In this document: piece after piece, positions 25,361 to 32,569 of the stretch | How the letters are laid out: every line of letters begins with the position of its first letter | How positions within the stretch are numbered: position 1 is the first letter of the stretch | Assembly: GCA_015055975.1 (NCBI GenBank) | Contig: SVHF01000017.1 | Location: 1 to 40,997, forward strand | Length of the DNA: 40,997 bases | Direction of reading: 5' to 3' | DNA from: Clostridiales bacterium | GTDB lineage: Bacteria > Bacillota > Clostridia > Christensenellales > UBA3700 | Notes under the pieces: model-generated | Told to the model about the DNA's origin: nothing | Database searches by the model: none | The model's input: only the letters and a program-made list of their open reading frames with translations | Position numbers and translations under genes: made by a program

Positions 25361-26262
25361 TGAGAATAGTCTTTTTAGGAACACCAGATTTTTCAGTAAG
25401 CTGTCTTGATGCTTTGATTGAATCAAAGCACGATGTTGTTGCTGTAGTTACTCAACCAGATAAAGCAAGAAATAGAATGGTTGTTAGCTTTTCGCCTGTT
25501 AAGGAAGAAGCTTTAAAGCACGGAATTAAAGTATTGCAATATGATAAAATCCGTGTTCAAGGTGTTCAAGACTTAAAAGATTTAAATCCAGATTTGATGG
25601 TAACTTGTGCATATGGTCAAATCATATCTCAAGAGATTTTAGATATTCCAAAATATGGCGTTATAAATGTTCACGCATCGCTACTTCCAAAATATAGAGG
25701 ATCAGCTCCAATTCAATGGGCAATATTAAATGGCGAAAAAGAAACAGGAATTACAATTATGCAAACAGCACTTGGAGTTGATTCAGGAGATATCATACTT
25801 CAAGAAAAAGTAGCTATAAAAGAAAACGAAACAGCAGGAGAGCTTTTTGATGATTTAGCAAAGATTGCTCCATCTGTTTTAATGAAAGCAATTGACTTAA
25901 TTGAAAGTGGCAAAGCCACTTTTACAAAGCAAAACGAGAGTGAGGCTACACATTTTCCAATGCTATCTAAAGAAGATGGCCACATAAATTGGAATGAAGA
26001 TGGCCAAAAGATTATAAACAAGATTTATGGATTAAATCCATGGCCAAGTGCATATTCTATGCTAGATGGCAAACTATTCAAGATTTATAAAGCAAGATTT
26101 ATTGAAGGAAACTCTTCTGAGTTTGGCAAGATTTTAGATAACAGAGTTTCTTGTAAAGGTGGATATATTGAACTTCAAGAAGTTCAAATCGAAGGCAAAA
26201 GAAAGATGGATATATCTGAATTTACTCGCGGCTTTGATTTAAATGGGAAGGTATTGAATTAA
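25360..26262 (+). CDS. fmt: Methionyl-tRNA formyltransferase
   Basis: This 300-residue enzyme formylates initiator Met-tRNA with 10-formyl-tetrahydrofolate. Key signatures are F-L-G-T-P-D-F at the N-terminus, the active-site segment I-N-V-H-A-S-L-L-P-K-Y-R-G-S-A-P (catalytic Asn and His), and G-V-D-S-G-D-I with the catalytic Asp. The C-terminal ~95 residues form the smaller OB-like tRNA domain. It overlaps def and rsmB by one base each. Confidence 0.97.
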   Translation: MRIVFLGTPDFSVSCLDALIESKHDVVAVVTQPDKARNRMVVSFSPVKEEALKHGIKVLQYDKIRVQGVQDLKDLNPDLMVTCAYGQIISQEILDIPKYGVINVHASLLPKYRGSAPIQWAILNGEKETGITIMQTALGVDSGDIILQEKVAIKENETAGELFDDLAKIAPSVLMKAIDLIESGKATFTKQNESEATHFPMLSKEDGHINWNEDGQKIINKIYGLNPWPSAYSMLDGKLFKIYKARFIEGNSSEFGKILDNRVSCKGGYIELQEVQIEGKRKMDISEFTRGFDLNGKVLN

Positions 26263-27491
26263 TGAGTGATCTAAAGCTAGCGTATGATATTCTATCTTCT
26301 GTCTATCTTGACAAGGCATATGCATCTTTAGAGTTATCTAAACAAATCGACAAGGCAAATAAAAAAGAATTTGTAGTAAGCTTAGTTTATGGCGTCATAG
26401 AGCGCGATATTGAGCTAGATTATTACATTGCAAAGCTTTGTGCTAAAAAGCCAAAAAATGCGCTTATAATCCTTTTGAAATTGGGAATGTATCAAATAAA
26501 GTACATGAACTCAATCCCAACATATGCAGCAGTATCTAAGACGGTTGATTTATGCAAGGAAATTAAAAAGCAAGAATTGACAGGTTTTGTTAACGCAACG
26601 CTAAAGAATTTTGCAAATAATAAAATTGAACTTCCAAAAGATAAATTTGAAAGAATGTCTATTGAATATTCGGCACCTTTATTTGTTGTTAAAGAATATG
26701 TTGAAGAATATGGAATTGATAATGCGAAAGCTATGCTTTCGAAATCTGATTTTAATCTAGAAAATTTTAGAGTTACACACAAGTATTCTATTGAAGAATT
26801 GATAACGCTATTGAAGGAAAATAAGATTGAATATATTGATTCTTTGCCTAATTGTGTATTTGCAAAAAACGATAAAATAATGCACGATTTGTATAGTGCT
26901 GGAAAAGTTACAATTCAATCTAAAACATCTATTCTTACTGCAGAAATTGTAGATCCTAAAGATGGCGACAAAGTTCTGGATTTGTGCGCAGCTCCAGGTG
27001 GCAAATCTATATATATGGCAGAGCTTGCAAAATGCGAAGTTACTGCTTGCGATATTCATCCGCATAGAGTTGAATTGATAGAAAGCTATAAAAGACGTGT
27101 AGGCGTAGAAAATGTTAAAACTTGTGTTTTGGATGCTACGAAAGAAAATAAGGCGTTTTTGGATAAGTTTGATAAGGTATTATGCGATGTGCCATGCTCA
27201 GGACTCGGCGTTGCAAAAAAGAAGCCAGATATCTATCTTAATATGACTAAAGAATCTATAAAGGATTTGCCAAATATTCAATATAAAATATTGAACAATG
27301 CAAAATTATATGTTAAAAAAGGTGGCGATTTAGTATATTCAACATGCACGACGCTTCCTGAAGAAAATAAGGATGTAATAGCAAAGTTTTTGAGTGAAAA
27401 TTCAAACTTTGAAAAAGTATATGAAAAGCAATTTTTACAAGTTGATGAAACCCTAGATGGATTCTACATTTGTCAGATGGTGAGAAAATGA
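26262..27491 (+). CDS. rsmB: 16S rRNA m5C967 methyltransferase RsmB
   Basis: This 409-residue protein has an N-terminal NusB-like RNA-binding domain (about 1-125) and a Rossmann-type methyltransferase domain. The S-adenosylmethionine site is V-L-D-L-C-A-A-P-G-G-K-S near 240. The two catalytic cysteines are visible in C-D-V-P-C-S-G-L-G and Y-S-T-C-T. It sits between fmt and rlmN as in Bacillus, with one-base and ATGA overlaps. Confidence 0.95.
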   Translation: MSDLKLAYDILSSVYLDKAYASLELSKQIDKANKKEFVVSLVYGVIERDIELDYYIAKLCAKKPKNALIILLKLGMYQIKYMNSIPTYAAVSKTVDLCKEIKKQELTGFVNATLKNFANNKIELPKDKFERMSIEYSAPLFVVKEYVEEYGIDNAKAMLSKSDFNLENFRVTHKYSIEELITLLKENKIEYIDSLPNCVFAKNDKIMHDLYSAGKVTIQSKTSILTAEIVDPKDGDKVLDLCAAPGGKSIYMAELAKCEVTACDIHPHRVELIESYKRRVGVENVKTCVLDATKENKAFLDKFDKVLCDVPCSGLGVAKKKPDIYLNMTKESIKDLPNIQYKILNNAKLYVKKGGDLVYSTCTTLPEENKDVIAKFLSENSNFEKVYEKQFLQVDETLDGFYICQMVRK

Positions 27492-28531
27492 AGCAATTAT
27501 TAGATTATTCATTTGAAGAATTAGAAAAAATAGTGCTTGATTTAAACGAGCCAAAGTTCCGTGCTAAGCAATTATTTGATTGGTTAAATAAAGGCGCAGA
27601 ATTTGACGAAATGAAGAATCTTCCAAAGTCATTTATAGAGAAATTAAAAGCAAATGATTATATTGCTCAAGCAATCAAAATTAAAGAAGTTTTAGTATCT
27701 AAAATTGATGGCACAAAAAAGTATATTTACGAGCTTTTTGATGGAAATATCATTGAAGGCGTTTTGATGAAATATAAATATGGAAACACAATATGTGTTT
27801 CTACCCAAGTTGGATGTAGAATGAATTGTGCTTTTTGTGCATCGGGACTAGATGGGCTAATTCGTAACTTAACACCAGGTGAAATCTTGGGACAAGTAAT
27901 TGCTGTAAATAAGGATAATAAGAAAGGCGATGAGCGTGCTATAACTAACATCGTTTTGATGGGTTCTGGAGAACCTTTAGATAACTACGAAAATGTTACA
28001 AAGTTTTTGGATCTTGTAAATGCCGAATGTGGATTGAATATATCTATGAGAAATATATCTTTATCTACTTGTGGTATATGCGATAAAATCTACAAGCTTG
28101 CTGATGATGGATACAATCTAACATTGACAATATCGCTTCATGCTCCAGATAATGAGACAAGATTAAAAACTATGCCAATTACGAAAAAATACACAGTTGA
28201 GGACATTAAAAAAGCTGTTCAGTATTATTTCGATAAAACTGGAAGAAGAATCGTATTTGAATATGCTATGGTAGATGGCACAAACGATTCTATAGAACAT
28301 GCAAAAACTCTAGTAAGCCTTTTAAAAGGCTTAACTTGCCACGTAAATATAATCCCACTAAATTATGTAAAAGAACGTGGGTTAAAAACAACATCAAATG
28401 ATAACATTAAGAACTTTATGGATTTCCTTGAAAAACATAAGGTATCTTGTACAAGAAGAAGAACTATGGGCGCAGATATAGATGGCGCTTGTGGACAACT
28501 TAGAAGAAAATATCTTGAGGAAAATAAATGA
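27488..28531 (+). CDS. rlmN: Radical-SAM 23S rRNA (A2503-C2)/tRNA (A37-C2) methyltransferase RlmN
   Basis: This 347-residue protein methylates 23S rRNA A2503 and some tRNAs. The radical-SAM cluster cysteines are C110, C114 and C117 in C-R-M-N-C-A-F-C. The C-terminal methyl-carrying Cys lies in C-T-x-R-x-x-x-G-x-D-I-D-G-A-C-G-Q-L. G-S-G-E-P-L-D-N-Y is the SAM-binding GGEP-like motif. The ATG at 27488 overlaps the rsmB stop; an upstream TTG at 27470 is less likely because GGTGAG fits the ATG. Confidence 0.96.
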   Translation: MKQLLDYSFEELEKIVLDLNEPKFRAKQLFDWLNKGAEFDEMKNLPKSFIEKLKANDYIAQAIKIKEVLVSKIDGTKKYIYELFDGNIIEGVLMKYKYGNTICVSTQVGCRMNCAFCASGLDGLIRNLTPGEILGQVIAVNKDNKKGDERAITNIVLMGSGEPLDNYENVTKFLDLVNAECGLNISMRNISLSTCGICDKIYKLADDGYNLTLTISLHAPDNETRLKTMPITKKYTVEDIKKAVQYYFDKTGRRIVFEYAMVDGTNDSIEHAKTLVSLLKGLTCHVNIIPLNYVKERGLKTTSNDNIKNFMDFLEKHKVSCTRRRTMGADIDGACGQLRRKYLEENK

Positions 28532-29418
28532 ATAACGGATCTGGACAAATAATAAAAGGCGTTGGTGGGCTATATAAAGTCGAGTTAAAAGACGGCTCTA
28601 TAATTAAATGCAAAATCCGTGGAAAGATTAGACTTGACGGCGACGTATTTATTGGCGATTATGTTCAAGTATCTTACGATAATAAAGGCGAAGGAATAAT
28701 TGAAAAAATCAATCCAAGAAAGAGCCAAATGATTCGTCCATATGTTTCAAATATTGACGGAATTATTATCGTTGTTTCTCCGATTCCAGAACCAAACTTT
28801 TTGCTTGTAGATAAGCTTATTATTGGTGCTGTAGAACAACAAATAACACCTATCATTTGTATAAATAAACCATCTTGTGATGGTTATGCTAAATTATGCG
28901 AGCAAATTCGCAATGATTATTCAACACTTGCAGACATTATAGAAATTGATGCAATTTCAGGAAAAGGCTCTAAAGAACTTCGCCAAAAAGTTAAAGGAAG
29001 ATTCTTTGCGCTAGCTGGTCAATCTGCAGTTGGAAAATCTACGTTTATTAACCAAATGATTGGTAAAGATATTATGGAAACTGGCGAAGTTTCAAAGCAT
29101 AACGAAAAAGGCAGAAATGTTACAAGACATATTGAAATCATAAAATTCGAAGATGGCACTAAAATTGCAGATACATGCGGATTTGATAAACTTCAAATGC
29201 CAGTTGCAGATCCTGCAAATTTGGCTACATATTTCGTGGATTTTGACGAGTTCGTATCTGGTTGTAAATTCAAGATGTGTAGACACGTTGACGAGGAAAT
29301 TTGTGGTGTCAAAAAAGCTGTTAAAGATGGCAAATTATCTAAAGACAGATATGATAGATATGTTAAACTATATTTAGAATCTCAAAAAAGGTGGAATACA
29401 AGGTATGACAAACGTTAA
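28528..29418 (+). CDS. rsgA: Small-subunit biogenesis GTPase RsgA (altered G3/G4 motifs)
   Basis: This 296-residue circularly permuted GTPase matures the 30S subunit. It has an N-terminal OB-fold (1-65), the GTPase core with motif order G4-G5-G1-G3, and a C-terminal zinc site C246-x4-C251-x-H253-x5-C259. G1 is G-Q-S-A-V-G-K-S at 164-171. G4, normally [TN]-K-x-D, reads N-K-P-S at 113-116 (an Asp follows two residues later). G3, normally D-T-P-G, reads D-T-C-G at 215-218. The reading frame is intact, so this looks like divergence, not decay. ATGA overlap with rlmN. The prpC-prkC pair that lies between them in Bacillus is absent. Confidence 0.93.
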   Translation: MNNGSGQIIKGVGGLYKVELKDGSIIKCKIRGKIRLDGDVFIGDYVQVSYDNKGEGIIEKINPRKSQMIRPYVSNIDGIIIVVSPIPEPNFLLVDKLIIGAVEQQITPIICINKPSCDGYAKLCEQIRNDYSTLADIIEIDAISGKGSKELRQKVKGRFFALAGQSAVGKSTFINQMIGKDIMETGEVSKHNEKGRNVTRHIEIIKFEDGTKIADTCGFDKLQMPVADPANLATYFVDFDEFVSGCKFKMCRHVDEEICGVKKAVKDGKLSKDRYDRYVKLYLESQKRWNTRYDKR

Positions 29419-30052
29419 AATTTCTCCATCAGTATTATCTGTTCCTATGGATCAAATTGGAGATGCTGTTAAAAATTTAAAAGAATATGGCGCAGATTAT
29501 ATCCATTGCGATTGCTTGGATGGCGTATTTGCTCCAAACACATCAGATGGAATTCAAATGGTTAAGATTTGTAAAGCAAACTCAACATTGCCACTTGATG
29601 TACATTTGATGATAATGAACCCAGATAAGTTCATCAAAGATTATGTTGATGCTGGTGCAGATATAATTACTTTCCATGAAGCAGCTTGTACAAAGACAGC
29701 TGAAACTTTGGATTTAATTCATTCATATGGCAAAAAGGCTGGATTGGTATTAAATCCAGATGTAGAAGTTAAGAGTGTAATTCCATATTTGGATAAAGTT
29801 GACGTAATTATGCTTATGGGTGTGTTCCCAGGATTTTCAGGCCAAAAATTTATTGAATACGTTTTGGATAAGATTGTAGAGCTTAAAAAGATAATTGGGA
29901 ATAGAAATATTCTTATCGAATTAGACGGCGGTGTTAAGGCTTCAAATATCAACGAGATGGTTTCTCGTGGCGTAGATATTTGTGTAGGCGGATCTTCAGT
30001 ATTTAATGCGCCTACAATTAAAGAGGGAATCGACGCTTTAAAGAACGCGTGA
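29405..30052 (+). CDS. rpe: Ribulose-phosphate 3-epimerase
   Basis: This 215-residue TIM barrel interconverts ribulose 5-phosphate and xylulose 5-phosphate in the pentose phosphate pathway. Metal ligands are visible as H34 and D36 (in H-C-D-C-L-D-G), H67 (D-V-H-L-M-I) and the Asp of E-L-D-G-G-V, with G-V-F-P-G-F-S-G-Q as the flexible loop. The more usual loop is V-N-P-G-F-G-G-Q. The start lies 14 nt inside rsgA, preceded by AAGGTGG. Last gene of the plus-strand run before rpmB. Confidence 0.95.
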   Translation: MTNVKISPSVLSVPMDQIGDAVKNLKEYGADYIHCDCLDGVFAPNTSDGIQMVKICKANSTLPLDVHLMIMNPDKFIKDYVDAGADIITFHEAACTKTAETLDLIHSYGKKAGLVLNPDVEVKSVIPYLDKVDVIMLMGVFPGFSGQKFIEYVLDKIVELKKIIGNRNILIELDGGVKASNINEMVSRGVDICVGGSSVFNAPTIKEGIDALKNA

Positions 30053-30109
30053 AACGTTGCAAAAAGTTGTGAAACATCAAGATTTTATCGTATAAATTCA
30101 CGATATGGC

Positions 30110-30138
30110 AAAAAAATAGGCATCCAATTTGGATGCCT
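30110..30138 (-). terminator. Intrinsic terminator of rpmB, between convergent genes
   Basis: AGGCATCC (30118-30125) pairs with GGATGCCT (30131-30138) around AATTT. Read on the minus strand, it is followed by TAT and a T-run matching the A-run at 30110-30116. On the plus strand only a weak TAATTATT follows, so termination of the upstream operon here is less certain. The rest of 30053-30158 holds no gene. Confidence 0.88.
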
Positions 30139-30158
30139 TAATTATTGGCTATTTATTA

Positions 30159-30347
30159 TTAAGCACGGTTGTCCATTTTCTTTAGACATTTTGTGCATAC
30201 GTAAGCGTGTTCAATAGCTCCATTTTCGTTAACTAATTTAACCTTTTGAACGTTTGCACCCCATGATCTTCTAGTCTTTCTATTAGAGTGGCTTACTAAA
30301 TTTCCTGATAATTGTCCTTTTCCGCAGATTGCACATACTCTAGACAT
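30159..30347 (-). CDS. rpmB: 50S ribosomal protein bL28, zinc-binding form
   Basis: This 62-residue protein begins M-S-R-V-C-A-I-C-G-K-G and has S-N-R-K-T-R-R-S-W, typical of bL28. Two C-x2-C pairs (C5, C8 and C51, C54) make it a zinc-ribbon variant. The minus-strand SD TCAGGAGGTGA lies just upstream of the ATG at 30347. It is transcribed away from asp23-fakA, the arrangement known from Bacillus. Confidence 0.96.
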   Translation of the reverse strand: MSRVCAICGKGQLSGNLVSHSNRKTRRSWGANVQKVKLVNENGAIEHAYVCTKCLKKMDNRA

Positions 30348-30379
30348 ATTTGTCACCTCCTGACATAACTTGCTTAAAC

Positions 30380-30408
30380 AATATAGCATATTGATTTTAT
30401 TTGTGCAA
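30380..30408 (-). promoter_or_regulatory. Promoter of rpmB
   Basis: On the minus strand, TTGCAC (30408-30403), a 17-bp spacer and TATATT (30385-30380), with TG three bases before, form an extended -10 promoter. The leader would be about 25 nt. Confidence 0.75.
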
Positions 30409-30463
30409 CAAAAATGATAGTAAAAAATCCAAGAAATTTACAAAAATTTTAAAAAGGCTCTCT

Positions 30464-30485
30464 CGCGCGCGATTATTTGCGCGCG
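30464..30485. other. GC-only hairpin in the rpmB/asp23 divergent region
   Basis: CGCGCGC (30464-30470) and GCGCGCG (30479-30485) form a 7-bp alternating C-G stem around GATTATTT in very AT-rich DNA. No T-run follows on either strand, so it is not an ordinary terminator. The AAAGCGCTTT palindrome at 30515-30524 lies between the -35 and -10 of the asp23 promoter. Confidence 0.7.
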
Positions 30486-30503
30486 TTGGAAAAGTTTCTT
30501 TAT

Positions 30504-30531
30504 TTGCTTGCAAAAAAGCGCTTTATATAAT
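30504..30531 (+). promoter_or_regulatory. Promoter of asp23-fakA, near-leaderless
   Basis: TATAAT at 30526-30531, with a weak TTGCTT at 30504-30509 (16-bp spacer). The asp23 ATG lies 14 nt after the -10, leaving a leader of only about 6 nt with no SD. Confidence 0.55.
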
Positions 30532-30544
30532 AAAATATGTGTGT

Positions 30545-30895
30545 ATGGCAGTTAAGACTTCGAATTTTTATGGGAAACTAGTTATAACTGATGATGCAAT
30601 CGCGATGACTGCATATCATGCAGCATTGGACTGCTACGGGGTTATCGACTTAGTTTCAAGATCTTTAACTGACAGCTTGAGCGAACTATTTAATAAAACA
30701 CCTACATCTAGGGGAGTTAAAGTAGTTACTTTAAGCAATAGAATAAATTTAGAATTGTTCGTTATACTTAAAGAAGGTGTAAACGTATCTGCAGTATGTG
30801 AAGCAATACAAAACACCGTTAAGTACAATGTTGAGACTTATACAGGTATGCGTGTTAACAATGTAATTGTTAACGTGGTAGGTGTTAAAGTCTAG
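30545..30895 (+). CDS. Asp23/Gls24 (YloU-like) envelope stress protein
   Basis: This 116-residue protein matches the Asp23 family in its alternating strand/helix pattern: G-K-L-V-I-T-D-D-A-I-A, then a segment with R-G-V-K-V, N-R-I-N-L-E-L-F-V-I-L-K-E-G-V-N and the final G-M-R-V-N-N-V-I-V-N-V-V-G-V. Family members help cell-envelope homeostasis in Gram-positive bacteria. It directly precedes fakA, as yloU precedes yloV in Bacillus. The ATG at 30545 is chosen because the domain starts there and the promoter lies immediately upstream. A longer frame back to 30401 would run through the hairpin and promoter. Confidence 0.88.
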   Translation: MAVKTSNFYGKLVITDDAIAMTAYHAALDCYGVIDLVSRSLTDSLSELFNKTPTSRGVKVVTLSNRINLELFVILKEGVNVSAVCEAIQNTVKYNVETYTGMRVNNVIVNVVGVKV

Positions 30896-30903
30896 GAGAA
30901 TAT

Positions 30904-32541
30904 ATGAAAGTAGTAGATAATGCCCTTTTAGTAGCAATGTTTAAGGGCGGATATATGAATCTAAAAGCTCAAAAAGCTTATGTAGATTCCCTAAACGTGT
31001 TCCCAGTACCAGATGGTGATACGGGATCAAATATGACATTAACAATGGCTTCTGCAATTAAAGAAATAGATTCTTTAAACAATGCAGATAAGTCAGATAT
31101 TTTAACAGCTTACGCTAGAGGAGCCTTACGCGGTGCGAGAGGTAATTCTGGCGTTATTTTATCTCAAATCGTTAAAGGTTTATCAACTGTTTTAAATAAC
31201 GAGGATACGCTAAATGTTAAGGCTTTCTCTAAAGCATTTTTAAATGCTAGAGAAGTTGCTTATAACGCTGTTACAAAGCCAAAGGAAGGTACAGTTTTAA
31301 CAGTTATTCGTGCTATGGCTGAACAAGCTCCAATAATTGCTAACAAAACATCTTCAATTGAAACATTCTTTGAGCAAGTTATAAAGACAGGCGAAGAGAT
31401 GCTACAAAAGACTCCAGAAATGCTACCAGTTCTAAAGAAAGCTGGTGTTGTAGATGCTGGTGGTCGTGGTCTTATCCTTGTAATGGAAGGTTACCTAAAA
31501 GCTTTGAAAGGTGAAGAAATTAAAGAAGAAGATGATTCATCTCATTTTGAAGCTCCATCTTTAGATGCATTTGGAACATCTAAGGGCGATGAAAACGATT
31601 ACGAAAATATCACATTTGCTTATTGTACAGAATTCTTCGTTACAAACCTAAAGAAGCATGTAACAGAAGAAGACGTTGAAAAGTTAAGAGAAAAATTGAT
31701 GGCTATCGGTGATTGCGTTATAGCAATCGGTGATATCAGCTTTATTAAGGTTCACGTACATACAAATCAACCAAATAAAGCATTATATTATGCTTTACAA
31801 CTTGGTGAATTGGATAAAGTTAAGATCGAAAACATGCTAGAACAACATAGAAAATTGGTTGAAGCTAGAGAAGCTTCTAAAAAACCAGTTGGTATGATTT
31901 CTGTTTGTGCTGGTTCTGGTCTTGCTGCAATATTCAAGGATTTGAATGTTGATGAAATTATCGAAGGTGGTCAAACAATGAACCCATCTATCGAAGACAT
32001 TGTAAATGCTGTAAATCATGTAAATGCAGATAGCGTTATCATCTTACCTAATAATAGCAATATTATTATGGCTGCAGAAAATGCGGTTCAATTAATCGAA
32101 AATAAAAAATGCTATGTTGTTCCAACTAAGGAAGTTCCAATCGGAATTAAAGCAGCATTTGCTTTTGATCCACAAAAGGATGCAGAAACAAATGTAGCTG
32201 CAATGACAGAAGCAATTGACGAAATTAAGTGTGGACAAATCACAACAGCCGTTAGAGATACTAATATGGACGGATTTAAGATTAAATCAGGCGATATTAT
32301 CGGTCTTGATGGAAAGAAGATTATCGCACGTTCAGAAAAGCCAGCAGACGCCGTTAAGACGGTTATAAAGAAGATGGTTGATAAGTTCTCTGAAGTTATA
32401 ACTCTATATTATGGAGATAGCGTAACTAAAGAAGAAGCTGAAGCATTGAAGGCTGAGCTTGAAGAAGAATATGAAGATTTCGATGTTCTTCTATACGAAG
32501 GTGGCCAACCACATTATCAATATTTGATTTCAATAGAATAA
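30904..32541 (+). CDS. fakA: Fatty acid kinase catalytic subunit FakA (DAK2-domain protein YloV)
   Basis: This 545-residue protein phosphorylates fatty acids held by FakB carrier proteins so that exogenous fatty acids can enter phospholipid synthesis. The N-terminal DhaL/DAK2 nucleotide-binding domain has N-V-F-P-V-P-D-G-D-T-G-S-N-M at 31-44 and R-G-A-R-G-N-S-G-V-I-L-S-Q near 78. A middle domain and the C-terminal FakB-binding domain (about 310-545) complete the usual length. The SD is AGGAGA, with an 8-bp gap from asp23. No fakB gene is in the window. Confidence 0.93.
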   Translation: MKVVDNALLVAMFKGGYMNLKAQKAYVDSLNVFPVPDGDTGSNMTLTMASAIKEIDSLNNADKSDILTAYARGALRGARGNSGVILSQIVKGLSTVLNNEDTLNVKAFSKAFLNAREVAYNAVTKPKEGTVLTVIRAMAEQAPIIANKTSSIETFFEQVIKTGEEMLQKTPEMLPVLKKAGVVDAGGRGLILVMEGYLKALKGEEIKEEDDSSHFEAPSLDAFGTSKGDENDYENITFAYCTEFFVTNLKKHVTEEDVEKLREKLMAIGDCVIAIGDISFIKVHVHTNQPNKALYYALQLGELDKVKIENMLEQHRKLVEAREASKKPVGMISVCAGSGLAAIFKDLNVDEIIEGGQTMNPSIEDIVNAVNHVNADSVIILPNNSNIIMAAENAVQLIENKKCYVVPTKEVPIGIKAAFAFDPQKDAETNVAAMTEAIDEIKCGQITTAVRDTNMDGFKIKSGDIIGLDGKKIIARSEKPADAVKTVIKKMVDKFSEVITLYYGDSVTKEEAEALKAELEEEYEDFDVLLYEGGQPHYQYLISIE

Positions 32542-32569
32542 AATATATAAATATTTTAATAGGTATAAA

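Noticed and set aside
30050..30105. Repeated GTGAAAC and the TATCGT/ACGATA inverted repeat downstream of rpe
   Set aside because: Short and AT-rich with no T-run; too weak to call as terminator or regulatory element.
30401..30544. N-terminal extension of the Asp23 protein (48 codons)
   Set aside because: It spans the GC hairpin and promoter, is lysine/arginine-rich low-complexity, and lacks an SD; the family domain starts at 30545.
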